The notes under the pieces: model-generated
Database searches by the model: none
Told to the model about the DNA's origin: nothing
Seen by the model: the letters and a program-made list of their open reading frames with translations, nothing else
Shown here: positions 18,537 through 28,065 of the stretch, piece after piece
How positions within the stretch are numbered: position 1 is the stretch's first letter
How the letters are laid out: each line of letters starts with the position of its first letter
Position numbers and translations under genes: made by a program
Source of the DNA: a virus
DNA: 64,000 nt
Virus record (IMG/VR): IMGVR_UViG_3300025096_002712
Coordinates: 42,291 to 106,290 of that record
Direction: 5' to 3' (one strand)

Positions 18537-20035
18537 GTAAGAAATTAGCAATATGTGTCCCACATTACAAAAGGGAAGAACATCTTAAAAAGTTTGTTCC
18601 ACATATGGATGAGTTTTTTAAAGATAAAGACATAGAATATAAAATATTTGTGGCCAATCAAGTTTATCCTGATTCGGTTAGTGGATTTAACAGAGGAACA
18701 TCTAAGAATGTTGCTTTTGATGTTGCACAAAAGGAAGGTTATGATTATTTCTGTTTTCACGACATAGATATGTTACCTGAAGATGATACTTGTGATTATT
18801 CTTATCCTGATAAAGTGGAACATTTAGCAGTTCATGTGGCACAATTTGATTACGGATTAAAATACCAAGAATATTTTGGTGGTTCTATTTTGTTTACCAA
18901 AGAACATTATGAAAAAATAAATGGATATTCTAATGGATACTTTAATTGGGGAATGGAAGATGATGATTTATTTTACAGAACCAAGAAAAAGGGATTGGCA
19001 GAAGAAACATTTATGAATCACGAATCAGATGAACCACGAAGTTTTTTAAGATTTAATGGTTTAAGTGATTATGTAAAAATAAGTCCAAATGATTCTATAC
19101 GAGAAATTACAAGTGGTAATTTCACGATGTCAGTTCTTGTTCGTGCTGAAGATAGATTTGATATACCAAAGTATTTGATTGGTGATATAGAAAATAGACA
19201 ATTTATTCATCAATATATTTTTGGACGACCAAGTTTTCAAATGGGATTAGGTTGGGATAATTCAGATGCATATTCATTTGGATTGTTTAACCAAAAGAAC
19301 AATCATTCTTATATGTGGATAAAAAGGCATCCCGATGTTTGGACTCATTTAATGGTTACAGTAGATGTTGATGAAAATGAAATGAGATTTTACCTAAATG
19401 GTAGAGAATCCGATTCACGATTTGGACATGGTTCACAATCACCATTAGGATTTGAATCACCATTAAAGAGATATGGTGGGAATCCATTTTATTTAGGAGT
19501 TGGTGATCCTAATAAAGAAGAATCTAATTTCTTTGCAGGTGATATTGCACAAGTATGTATTTGGAATAAAGTTTTTGATGAAGATAGAATTGAAGAATAC
19601 TATTCTACTGATTATCCGTTTGATGGAAATGATGTACAATTATATTATGATTTTTCAAAAATACAAGATGAGATAGTTTATGATTTAAGTGGTAATGGGA
19701 ATCATGGTGTATTAAATGGATGTTCAGTTGGATCAGAACCTATTAGTAAAATACAACATACAACATTACCATACAGAAGTAGACCAGGCAGATTCTTTTC
19801 ACAAGAACATAAACGAAATGATATGGTAGGTGGAAAATGGGTACATCAAAAAGATACAAGTGTGAATGAAAAACGATTTGTAGAGGAAGTTCAAGGTGGT
19901 TTAATTAGTATAGATGAAGATGGACTTACAGATTTAAATTATAGTATTGTAAGAAAAGAAAAGTTATTCGGAACTTATCATGAAATAATAGATTTCAGAT
20001 GTGAACAAGATATACCAGACCATGTAGAGTTTTAA
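18533..20035 (+). CDS. GT7 galactosyltransferase-like enzyme with inserted LamG domain (copy 3)
   Basis: A 500-residue protein. The N-terminal GT7 half has 'GFNRGTSKNVAF', 'FHDIDMLP' (75-82), 'YFGGSILFTKEHYEKINGYSN' in near form and 'YFNWGMEDDDL' (136-146). The LamG insert spans about 168-410 ('MSVLVRAED', 'YLGVGDPNKEESNFFAGDIAQ'). The GT7 end resumes at 'PYRSRPGRFFSQEHKRN' and 'SIDEDGLTDLNY'. The WGWG glycine pair is altered to FNWG, so donor preference may differ from copy 2. The lectin insert also carries an extra segment ('HQYIFGRPSFQMGLGW') relative to the others. The stop A is the start A of the next gene. Confidence 0.86.
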   Translation: MSKKLAICVPHYKREEHLKKFVPHMDEFFKDKDIEYKIFVANQVYPDSVSGFNRGTSKNVAFDVAQKEGYDYFCFHDIDMLPEDDTCDYSYPDKVEHLAVHVAQFDYGLKYQEYFGGSILFTKEHYEKINGYSNGYFNWGMEDDDLFYRTKKKGLAEETFMNHESDEPRSFLRFNGLSDYVKISPNDSIREITSGNFTMSVLVRAEDRFDIPKYLIGDIENRQFIHQYIFGRPSFQMGLGWDNSDAYSFGLFNQKNNHSYMWIKRHPDVWTHLMVTVDVDENEMRFYLNGRESDSRFGHGSQSPLGFESPLKRYGGNPFYLGVGDPNKEESNFFAGDIAQVCIWNKVFDEDRIEEYYSTDYPFDGNDVQLYYDFSKIQDEIVYDLSGNGNHGVLNGCSVGSEPISKIQHTTLPYRSRPGRFFSQEHKRNDMVGGKWVHQKDTSVNEKRFVEEVQGGLISIDEDGLTDLNYSIVRKEKLFGTYHEIIDFRCEQDIPDHVEF

Positions 20036-21825
20036 TGAAACCAAACAAAGATTTACTTATTTCCATAACAAAGGGTAATGCTACCAAAGAAGAATACTCT
20101 GCTTATCAAAAAGAAAAACAAAGAAATAGTGATGATTTAAAAATTGATTTAACTACTTCTGTAATGGATAGAGAAAACTTTCATGGTGCTAAAAATGTCA
20201 AAGAAAATATTTCTACTCATACAGTTAAGTCTGAAGTTATAAAAAACATTGGAAAACAGGATATATTAGTTACTCAAGTTCCTAATCTAAATGAAGCTGG
20301 ATTTTTTGCAGGAATGGCAAATCTAATATCATATATTAGAGAAGAGGAAAAGGATATTAAAATAAAAGGATTTGATCCTTGTACTGATTATTTTTTCTCA
20401 AATGACATTGATTTAAAATCTAATTTCTTTGCTGACTTTAATACTTACGCCAAACAAGGAACTGTTGATCTTAGCAAATACGAAGAATTAAATGAAATTA
20501 TAAAGATATTTGAAAAATATATTAAATCTGTAGAACCTAAATTTATCGGGTTTGGTTTAATTGATGGTAATATTGATGCTTCACTATTTTTTGCAGAACA
20601 TCTTAAATCGATATTTCCAAACATTAAAATTATATTAGGTGGGTGTGGTGTTGGTTTGTTGGGAAGAAATGAAGATAATTTGAATTTGAGTGTTGCATCA
20701 AATCAATGTTATGATATAAAAAAGTATTGGTTTATTGATTATATTATTAATGGAGATGGTGAAAAAACCTTGATAGAGTTATTTTATTCTAATTTTAAAA
20801 ATTTAGAAAAAATAAAAGGGTTAGTTTGGAAAAAAAATGGTAAGAAATGGGTTATTAATCAAAAAAGGGATTTTACAGATTTAAATGTTTCCCCATCACC
20901 AGATTATAGTGATTTTCTTGAAAATCCATATTATAAAAAGTTTTATGATATAGCCATACCATTGACATTTTCAAGGGGATGTAATTTTAGATGTACTTTT
21001 TGTTCAGTTCCTACTTTTGTTCCAATATATAGACATAGACCAATAGAAAAATGTTTAGATGAAATAGGACATTGGATTGATTTACATAAAGAAAAATTTG
21101 AAGAAGTTGATTGGTATCGTGTTGGTATGTTGGCACATGATTCTATAATGAATGGAAATCCTAAATGGTTATCGGATTTGTGTAATGGTATAATTGAAAG
21201 GGGATATGGTGATAAAATAACCTGGGGTGGTAATATTAGACTTATGAAACCGTTGGCAGATATTGATACATTAAGGTTATATAGTCGTGCCGGAATAGAA
21301 TATATGGTAACAGGTATGGAATCTGCTTCTGAAAGTGTTTTAAAACACATGAAGAAAAATAAGAATATGAAAATAGTAAGGAAAATATTTGAAAATATTA
21401 GACAGATTAATAAAGAGGCGGGTAATAAAGAAAATGATAAAATAAGAGTTCAATTACAATTGATTGTTGGTTATTTAAACGAGTCAGAAGAAGATTTTCA
21501 AATGACACTTGATTTTATAGAAGAATTTCATGATGTGATATATGAAATATTAACTTGTTCTGTTTTTTCAATATGGTATCCGTTGAAGGCCCAATGGGAA
21601 TCAGAGGGAGAATATTTAAAATATTATAGTCCAGTTGTTTGGGATACTAAGTATAATACTACTGCAGACAGAATAGAAAGGATTGATAGGATAGAAAAGT
21701 TATTTGATAAACTTGGACTACAATATAATACATATCATCGAGGTCTCATGTTAGAAGAATATGAGAACTACCAAAGATTGACCAAACCCAAGTATATTAA
21801 ATATACGATAGAAGATAAGGGTTAA
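20035..21825 (+). CDS. Cobalamin-type radical SAM enzyme
   Basis: A 596-residue protein. Residues about 80-260 look like the Rossmann-type B12-binding domain of class B radical SAM enzymes ('ILVTQVPNLNEAG', 'FIGFGLIDGN', 'IKIILGGCGVGLLG', 'YIINGDGEKTLIEL'). The catalytic barrel carries 'FSRGCNFRCTFCSVP' with Cys316, Cys320 and Cys323. 'RVQLQLIVGYLNESEEDFQ' is the usual later strand motif. Many such enzymes methylate unactivated carbons or rearrange substrates. It differs from the other cobalamin-type genes here in its long N-terminal extension. The substrate is unknown; context suggests a sugar or lipid carrier. Confidence 0.82.
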   Translation: MKPNKDLLISITKGNATKEEYSAYQKEKQRNSDDLKIDLTTSVMDRENFHGAKNVKENISTHTVKSEVIKNIGKQDILVTQVPNLNEAGFFAGMANLISYIREEEKDIKIKGFDPCTDYFFSNDIDLKSNFFADFNTYAKQGTVDLSKYEELNEIIKIFEKYIKSVEPKFIGFGLIDGNIDASLFFAEHLKSIFPNIKIILGGCGVGLLGRNEDNLNLSVASNQCYDIKKYWFIDYIINGDGEKTLIELFYSNFKNLEKIKGLVWKKNGKKWVINQKRDFTDLNVSPSPDYSDFLENPYYKKFYDIAIPLTFSRGCNFRCTFCSVPTFVPIYRHRPIEKCLDEIGHWIDLHKEKFEEVDWYRVGMLAHDSIMNGNPKWLSDLCNGIIERGYGDKITWGGNIRLMKPLADIDTLRLYSRAGIEYMVTGMESASESVLKHMKKNKNMKIVRKIFENIRQINKEAGNKENDKIRVQLQLIVGYLNESEEDFQMTLDFIEEFHDVIYEILTCSVFSIWYPLKAQWESEGEYLKYYSPVVWDTKYNTTADRIERIDRIEKLFDKLGLQYNTYHRGLMLEEYENYQRLTKPKYIKYTIEDKG

Positions 21826-21827
21826 TA

Positions 21828-23117
21828 ATGTTAAGATTTGGTTATGATCAGTGGAATGAAGATACTTGGGAAATAATAGAACCTAATGGTTTAATAGGAC
21901 AAGAAAGAGAACCAGAAACTTTTAAGTTATATTTACCTCCGTGGTGGGGAAGAATTTTTAAGAGATATAATTTTCTATATGAAATTAAATCTTCTAAAGA
22001 ATTAATAAATTCTAATCACCAAGAAAAATGGATATATATGATAGAACCAAATGGAGATCCAAGAGGCTGGTTTGGACAATATACAGATGGAAATCCAAAT
22101 CCAATTAAATCATTGTTGGCTGGTGTTGATGAAAGAACATTACAGAGTTGTAGAGATGATAAATCAGTAATATGTTTGTGGCAACCAAATGAGGGATTTC
22201 CATCAGAATGGATTGGTATTAATGTATTTGAAGAAATATATAAAGAATTAAAGAGAACAAAAATATCACCTAAAAATTTTATATATGTAAGTTCTAATTG
22301 GAAAACTGAAATAGAATATAAAAGATGGAAAGAACAATTAACTAAAGAATTTAATAATAGTGACGATATTTATTTATCTATTTTTAATAATGAAAGATTT
22401 ATAGACTTTCGTAAAAAATGGAAACTTGCACGATTTAATAGTGAGTTAAAAAGAAAAAAACATTTTTTATGTTTTAATAGAGAGTTAAGACCACATAGAA
22501 AATTGTTATTAACAATGTTATTAGAAGAAAATCTTTTAGATTCAGGTATGGTTTCGAGTAAGAAATTTGATAAAGAAACTTTTTTTAGAGTTCCTAAAGA
22601 ACTTTCTATTGGAAGTGGTATGATTAAACGGTTAGAAAAACAGGCCGATAAACTTGTGGAAATGACCCCGTTGGTAGTGGATGTTGAAGAATGGGACACT
22701 AATCATTTTGATACTTCACCATCTTGGGTATATGATGAAACTTATTTTTCTGTAGTTACTACTACTTGGTTTGTAGAGGATACTATATTCTTTGATGAAA
22801 AAATTTGGAAACCTATAGCAAACGAACATCCATTTTTAGTAGTTGGGAATTATAAAGTACTTGAAGAATTGAGGAGACAAGGATTTAAGACATTTCATCC
22901 TTTTATTGATGAATCATATGATTTGGAACAGCATCCGTATAGAAGAATGAAAATGATTATAAAGGAAATTAAAAGATTATCTAATTTTACAATAGAAGAA
23001 ATGAATGGGTGGTATAAACAATTGAAACCAATTGTTGAACATAACAATAAACAATTATATGAACTTGATTCACTAAATGAACTGCTGAAAAAATTTAAGG
23101 ATATTACTGAGAAATAA
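21828..23117 (+). CDS. IDESYD-family glycosyltransferase-like protein (member 1)
   Basis: A 429-residue member of a family with nine copies in this window. Shared motifs are a central 'FLCFNRELRPHRKLLL', then 'YFSVVTTTWF', 'FFDEKIWKPI', 'HPFLVVG', 'LRRQGFKTFHPFIDESYD' and a C-terminal 'WYKQLKPIVEHN'. The EKIWKPI-x-PF-LR-GFKTF layout recalls the donor half of GT10-like/exostosin-like GT-B enzymes, but the match is distant. I therefore call it only glycosyltransferase-like. It is followed after 11 bases by a cobalamin-type radical SAM gene and a PhyH gene. Confidence 0.62.
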   Translation: MLRFGYDQWNEDTWEIIEPNGLIGQEREPETFKLYLPPWWGRIFKRYNFLYEIKSSKELINSNHQEKWIYMIEPNGDPRGWFGQYTDGNPNPIKSLLAGVDERTLQSCRDDKSVICLWQPNEGFPSEWIGINVFEEIYKELKRTKISPKNFIYVSSNWKTEIEYKRWKEQLTKEFNNSDDIYLSIFNNERFIDFRKKWKLARFNSELKRKKHFLCFNRELRPHRKLLLTMLLEENLLDSGMVSSKKFDKETFFRVPKELSIGSGMIKRLEKQADKLVEMTPLVVDVEEWDTNHFDTSPSWVYDETYFSVVTTTWFVEDTIFFDEKIWKPIANEHPFLVVGNYKVLEELRRQGFKTFHPFIDESYDLEQHPYRRMKMIIKEIKRLSNFTIEEMNGWYKQLKPIVEHNNKQLYELDSLNELLKKFKDITEK

Positions 23118-23136
23118 TATTTATTAGTATGAAAAA
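23117..23136 (+). promoter_or_regulatory. Leader element shared by two radical SAM genes
   Basis: The 20 bases here, which include the ATG at 23129, are identical to 59925-59944 in front of the paralogous radical SAM gene. Neither gene has a good Shine-Dalgarno sequence, so the shared AT-rich leader may act in translation or transcription. Confidence 0.45.
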
Positions 23137-25099
23137 GAAAAATATATATTTTATAGAAGTTAATTCTGTATATTCTGGAATAGAAAAGAAAATTAAATTG
23201 CCTTATAGTACAGGATTAATTTGGTCTTATTGTTCACAAAATAAAGAGATTAGAGATAATTATGAGTTTGCAGATTGGATATGTCACAGAGATGGTATAG
23301 ATGAAATTTTTGATAGAATTAAAGAACCATCAATAGTTGGGTTTTCTTGTTTTACTTGGAATTGGAAATTTAATAAAATTTTAGCACAAAAAATAAAAGA
23401 TAAATACCCAAATTGTTTAATAGTTTTTGGTGGAAAAGAACCGCCAAATGAACAATGGTTATTACAGAATCCAGAATGGTATAGGGATTATCCATATTTA
23501 GATATTATAGTTCATGGTGAGGGAGAATTAACTTTTGAAGAAATATTACTTGAAACTTTAAAAGATAGGCCAAATTATACAGGAGTTGCAGGATGTTCAT
23601 TGATAACTAATAATGGTCACTTAACAACTTTACCGAGACAGAGATTAACGGATATGAGTAAAACACCATCTCCGTATTTAAGTGGAATGTTTGATGAGAT
23701 TTATGAAAAATATAAAAAAGATGGATTTATATTTTCTGCAGTTCTTGAAACTGCCCGCGGGTGTCCATATTCTTGTACTTTTTGTGAGATAGGTGATTCT
23801 TATTATACCAAAGTAAAACAACAACCATTACAGCAAGTATTTGATGAGATAGAATGGATTGGTTCTCGTGGGATAGATTATATTGATGATGCCAATTCTA
23901 ATTTTGGACTTTACTATGAGAGAGACATGGAAATAGCAAAATGGTTAGTTCATTGTAATGAAAAATATGGAAATCCCAAATTATGGAAAGTAGATTGGGC
24001 AAAGAGTAAAGCAGAAAAGTTATTTGATATTGCTAAAGTTCTTCATGATGGTGGGTTACATAAAGGTATGACTTTAGCAATGCAATCAATGGATGACCAA
24101 GTATTAAAGGCCGTCAAAAGAAAAAATCTTGTTGATGATTCAGATATGCAACGAATTACTAAGATGTATGAGGATGCGGGTATCTCAACTTATATAGAAA
24201 TTATAATTGGTTTACCAGACGAGACATTAGAAAGTTTTAAGAAAGGTTTGTGTAGAACACTTGAAATAGGAGAACACAATCATATTGGGATGTATGTTTT
24301 AGTTGCACTTAGAAATACACCTTTCGGGGACGAAGAATATGTAAAGAAATATGAGTTAAAAACAAAAAGAATATTGGCACCAATAGCGAGATGGGTTGAG
24401 CCTCCTGATGGTATAAGAGAGGAAGCGGATTTGGTTATAGGACATAAAAATTTAACTACATCGGAATGGGTTGATATGTACTTATTTTCGTGGTTAGTTG
24501 CAAGCTGCCACCACATGGGATTTACAGAAATGGTGGTCAGATTTTTGAGAGTTCATTATGATATAAGTTATGAAGAACTTTATAAAAAATTATTTGACTT
24601 TGTTATATCTCATCCAAAAACTATATTAGGAAAAGAGTTATTAGAAGTTAAAAATCATGTTATTAAAATTATTACAGAACCTGAACCTAAAACACAATGG
24701 GGTAGAACTTTGAAAGGATGGAGAGGTTTTGAAAACTTTCAGGGTGAAAAGGAAGAATTGTCATCACTTGTTTTTACAAAAAATAAAGATGTTTTTTATA
24801 GTGAATTTGGTGAGTTTATAAAAAATAACTTTGATATTAATAGGGATGTAATTAATGCATTAATAGATTTTCAAAAAATATCTATGATAGATCCACTTAC
24901 CTATTATCCTATAAAGACAGATGTTAAATATAATTTTATTGATGTAATACATAAAAATAAAAAATTGAAAATGGGGAAATATAAAGTTGAGTTAGATGCA
25001 AATAATTATGGTGGTGATTATTTTGAATATGGAACAGCATTATATTATACAAGAAGATTGGGGGCAGGTAGAACAAGAGTAAAGGATTATGCACAGTAG
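23129..25099 (+). CDS. Cobalamin-type radical SAM enzyme (paralogue A)
   Basis: A 656-residue protein, one of three close paralogues (others at 42072 and 59937). The N-terminal signature 'IKLPYSTGLIWSYC', 'VGFSCFTWNWKF', 'CLIVFGGKEPP' and 'IIVHGEGELTFEEIL' make a B12-binding-type domain. 'ETARGCPYSCTFCEIGDSYY' contains Cys212, Cys216 and Cys219 for the 4Fe-4S cluster. 'AMQSMDDQVLKAVKRKN' and 'YIEIIIGLPDETLESFK' follow. A long C-terminal domain of about 250 residues is shared with the paralogues and has no known name. It overlaps the PhyH gene by 11 bases. The substrate is unknown. Confidence 0.83.
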   Translation: MKKKNIYFIEVNSVYSGIEKKIKLPYSTGLIWSYCSQNKEIRDNYEFADWICHRDGIDEIFDRIKEPSIVGFSCFTWNWKFNKILAQKIKDKYPNCLIVFGGKEPPNEQWLLQNPEWYRDYPYLDIIVHGEGELTFEEILLETLKDRPNYTGVAGCSLITNNGHLTTLPRQRLTDMSKTPSPYLSGMFDEIYEKYKKDGFIFSAVLETARGCPYSCTFCEIGDSYYTKVKQQPLQQVFDEIEWIGSRGIDYIDDANSNFGLYYERDMEIAKWLVHCNEKYGNPKLWKVDWAKSKAEKLFDIAKVLHDGGLHKGMTLAMQSMDDQVLKAVKRKNLVDDSDMQRITKMYEDAGISTYIEIIIGLPDETLESFKKGLCRTLEIGEHNHIGMYVLVALRNTPFGDEEYVKKYELKTKRILAPIARWVEPPDGIREEADLVIGHKNLTTSEWVDMYLFSWLVASCHHMGFTEMVVRFLRVHYDISYEELYKKLFDFVISHPKTILGKELLEVKNHVIKIITEPEPKTQWGRTLKGWRGFENFQGEKEELSSLVFTKNKDVFYSEFGEFIKNNFDINRDVINALIDFQKISMIDPLTYYPIKTDVKYNFIDVIHKNKKLKMGKYKVELDANNYGGDYFEYGTALYYTRRLGAGRTRVKDYAQ

Positions 25100-25808
25100 T
25101 GAAATATTAGACTTTTATAATACGAATGGTTTTTATGTTGAAAGGTTATTTTCTCGTAGTGAAATGGATAAGTACAGAGAAGAATCTGGTAGATTATTAG
25201 AACTTAGGGGAGAGGATGCTCGTCCATATGCATATCCACACGAAGATTCTAAATTATTTGATGATTTGTGGAAACATCCAAGAACTTTAGAAATACTAAA
25301 ATTATTGATTGGTGGTGATGTGAGTGGATTACAGACCTGGATGTACTTTAAACCACCAGGTGAACTTGGTAGAGACATACACCAAAATATATTTTATACT
25401 CATACCAACAAAGGTGATATAATTAATGCCTCTTTGGCAATAGATGATGCTGATAGAGAAAATGGATGTTTGTATGCATATATAGGGTCCCATAAGGAGT
25501 GGTGTTTACCAATAGAAAAGGATGTAGAACGAATGAAAACAAATCCAGATGATTGGAGAAATGAAAGAGGTAAACCTTGTGTGATTCCTGGTGAATGGGT
25601 TGATGGAGTTTGGACGGAAAAATATGAAAAAAGGTATTTACCAATTAATAGTGGGGAGATAATATTTTTACATTCTCATGTACTTCACGGGTCAGATGAT
25701 AATAATTCAAAGGACAAATGGAGAAGATCATTTCTTTGTGGTTATCTAAGAGAAGGGGCACATTTTAATTCAGGTGGTCAGATGAAACGTGTTGGTTTGT
25801 CGTTTTAA
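25089..25808 (+). CDS. Phytanoyl-CoA dioxygenase (PhyH) family protein
   Basis: A 239-residue protein of the usual PhyH length. 'YNTNGFYVERLFSRSEM' is the typical N-terminus. The metal region reads 'DIHQNIFYTHTN', then 'ENGCLYAYIGSHKEW', 'IFLHSHVLHGSDDN' and 'WRRSFLCGY', giving the second His and the 2OG-binding Arg. In normal members the first motif is His-x-Asp; here Asn stands in the Asp position. That would weaken iron binding or change chemistry. Hydroxylation of a sugar, lipid or carrier is the family role. It is coupled to the upstream radical SAM gene. Confidence 0.8.
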   Translation: MHSSEILDFYNTNGFYVERLFSRSEMDKYREESGRLLELRGEDARPYAYPHEDSKLFDDLWKHPRTLEILKLLIGGDVSGLQTWMYFKPPGELGRDIHQNIFYTHTNKGDIINASLAIDDADRENGCLYAYIGSHKEWCLPIEKDVERMKTNPDDWRNERGKPCVIPGEWVDGVWTEKYEKRYLPINSGEIIFLHSHVLHGSDDNNSKDKWRRSFLCGYLREGAHFNSGGQMKRVGLSF

Positions 25809-25819
25809 AAGGAGTTGGA

Positions 25820-26779
25820 ATGATAAAACTTTATTATGATGATCCTTCAGGATGTGATAGAAATGGAGTAGAGTTGTGGCGTTATGTCGGTACAAAAAAC
25901 GGAGATAAAGAAAACAGATTATCACCAAAAGAAATGAAAGATGCTATTACTAAAGATAATTTTAAGTTGGTAGTTGCATCTACAGATGGTATGGCAAGTA
26001 GATTAAAAACTTGGGCTTCTGCATTAAGAATAGATTCAAATCCAAAAGTTTTTTGGTGGTTAAAATCTGCACTAAAAGAACATAAGTTTATTGAGTTATT
26101 TAAAGATAGTGAAATGGAAGTACAAACTCTACCACCAGATTTTGATTTTATTTTATATAGTGATGGATTCTTGTTGATATTACCAGAAGATGAACTTCCA
26201 ATGGATTTTACTAATGATAAATTATTTCAAAGAAGAAACGGATTTTATAATACAGATACCAAACAGAGAATAGATTGGGAGTTTGATAGAATACCAAGTC
26301 ATCTTAAAGAAGAATATTCAAAAATGTTTTCAATAATAAAATCTCAAGTTAGAGATGATATTATATTAGAAGTGGATAATTTTTCTGAAAAGTTTAATGA
26401 TAAAACTATTTCGATTCATATCAGAAGTGGAACTGGACATCCAATTGAAGGGATAGCACAAGAAGAAAGACGGGCATTTAAATTGGATGAAACTATAAAA
26501 GTAATGGAATCGTATACAGATGATTATACATTTTTTGTTTCAACGGATGAATATATTGAACAAGGAAATAATAATATTTTAAGTACATTACGAGAAAAAT
26601 TCGGTGATAGAATTTTATATCATAAAAAAGATTCATTGAGTGTTAGGGGGTCGTTAATAGATTTATTGTTACTATCAAAAAACACAACAATTATTGGTAC
26701 ATATTTTAGTAGCTTTACTGAGGTTTCGTGGTGGTTAGGTGGAGCCAAGGCTAAAGTAATTTTTCCAGGATGGGAATAG
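25820..26779 (+). CDS. Fucosyltransferase-like glycosyltransferase
   Basis: A 319-residue protein. 'DKTISIHIRSGTGH' is the H-x-R-x-G/D motif of the GT11/GT23/O-fucosyltransferase group, which binds GDP-fucose. 'DLLLLSKNTTIIGTYFSSFTEVSWWLGGA' in shortened view matches the C-terminal 'sSFs-x2-W' element. A close relative lies at 35792. Transfer of fucose or a related GDP-deoxy-sugar is likely, and GDP-sugar genes occur at 46412 onward. The AAAGGAG upstream gives a strong start. Confidence 0.7.
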   Translation: MIKLYYDDPSGCDRNGVELWRYVGTKNGDKENRLSPKEMKDAITKDNFKLVVASTDGMASRLKTWASALRIDSNPKVFWWLKSALKEHKFIELFKDSEMEVQTLPPDFDFILYSDGFLLILPEDELPMDFTNDKLFQRRNGFYNTDTKQRIDWEFDRIPSHLKEEYSKMFSIIKSQVRDDIILEVDNFSEKFNDKTISIHIRSGTGHPIEGIAQEERRAFKLDETIKVMESYTDDYTFFVSTDEYIEQGNNNILSTLREKFGDRILYHKKDSLSVRGSLIDLLLLSKNTTIIGTYFSSFTEVSWWLGGAKAKVIFPGWE

Positions 26780-26787
26780 GAGTTGAT

Positions 26788-28065
26788 ATGAATATAGGAT
26801 TTATAGGATTGGGTAAACTTGGTTTACCTTGTGCATTAGCGATAGAATCGAGAGGTCATAAAGTAGTTGGTTATGATCCTTCTGAACAAGTTAAAGATAT
26901 TATTGGTACGAAGAAATTACAATATCAAGAAATATGGGCACAAGAACATTTAGATAAAAGTAAGATAGAGATAAAATCAATACAAGATGTTGTTAGTGAA
27001 TCTGATATCATTTTTGTTCCAATTCAGACACCACATGGAAAGGAGTTCGAAGGAACTACACGAATACCAGATGAGAGAAAAGATTTTGATTATTCGCATT
27101 TGATACGGGGTATTAAAGATTTAGAAATCGAGATGTGGTATCAACAAACAAGAAAAGTTGTTATTATTATTTCTACGGTTTTACCTGGTACAATTCGTAA
27201 AGAAATTAAACCACTTATAGACCATAATCCATATTTTAAATTATGTTATAATCCATTCTTTATAGCTATGGGAACTACTATGAGAGATTTTTTACATCCT
27301 GAGTTTATATTGTTTGGTCAAGATGATGATTGGGCACTAAAAACTGCAAAGAAGTTTTACAAAACAATAACACATGCTCCTGTATTTGAAACCACAATAG
27401 AAAATGCAGAATTAATTAAAGTGTGTTACAATACTTTTATTTCTACAAAATTATCTTTTACCAATACTGTTATGGAGATGTGTCATAAATTACCAAATAC
27501 TAATTGTGATGATGTTATGAATGCACTTGCACTTGGTAGTAAAAGAATACTTGCAGAATCATATTGGTCTGGTGGTATGGGTGATGGTGGTGGTTGTCAT
27601 CCAAGAGATAATATAGCATTGAGTTGGTTATCTAAAGAGTTGGATTTATCTCACGACTGGTTTGATAATATAATGATGCAGCGAGAAAAACAAACTGATT
27701 GGTTGGCAAATTTAATAGAGGAAACTTCTTTTAAATATAAAGGTTGTTCTGATGGTTATCCAATTAAAATACTTGGGAAATCTTTTAAACCTGAGACCAA
27801 TATTACAACAGGTAGTCCATCTATTTTATTGAAAAATATTTTAGAAGAAAGGGGACACGAGGTTGATATGTGGGATCCGTATGTTGATGATAGTGAGAAT
27901 GAGTCTCAACAAGAAGCACAAATATATTTTATTGGAACTAAACATCCCGATTTTACTTTTTATGAATACAATCAAGGTTCTATTATAATTGATCCTTGGC
28001 GATATATACCCAAACAAGATAATTGTGTGATTATTCATATAGGAGATAATTTAGGTGAAATATGA
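26788..28065 (+). CDS. UDP-glucose/GDP-mannose 6-dehydrogenase family enzyme
   Basis: A 425-residue protein when started at the ATG 26788, which has AGGAG five bases upstream. The longer frame from 26770 has none and would overlap the previous gene. 'MNIGFIGLGKLGLP' is the NAD-binding loop. 'ELIKVCYNTF' holds the conserved Lys211. 'GGMGDGGGCHPRDN' contains the catalytic Cys270 of the family. The C-terminal 'ILGKSFKPETNITTGSPS' is the usual second NAD-fold motif. Length is typical. It oxidises C6 of a nucleotide sugar to a uronic acid, giving an acidic sugar for the glycan. Substrate choice (UDP-Glc, UDP-GlcNAc or GDP-Man) cannot be read here. Confidence 0.88.
   Translation: MNIGFIGLGKLGLPCALAIESRGHKVVGYDPSEQVKDIIGTKKLQYQEIWAQEHLDKSKIEIKSIQDVVSESDIIFVPIQTPHGKEFEGTTRIPDERKDFDYSHLIRGIKDLEIEMWYQQTRKVVIIISTVLPGTIRKEIKPLIDHNPYFKLCYNPFFIAMGTTMRDFLHPEFILFGQDDDWALKTAKKFYKTITHAPVFETTIENAELIKVCYNTFISTKLSFTNTVMEMCHKLPNTNCDDVMNALALGSKRILAESYWSGGMGDGGGCHPRDNIALSWLSKELDLSHDWFDNIMMQREKQTDWLANLIEETSFKYKGCSDGYPIKILGKSFKPETNITTGSPSILLKNILEERGHEVDMWDPYVDDSENESQQEAQIYFIGTKHPDFTFYEYNQGSIIIDPWRYIPKQDNCVIIHIGDNLGEI

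Noticed and set aside
20943-21350. Minus-strand frame of 135 codons
   Set aside because: Opposite the radical SAM motif region, where the + strand has full family motifs; no start signal.
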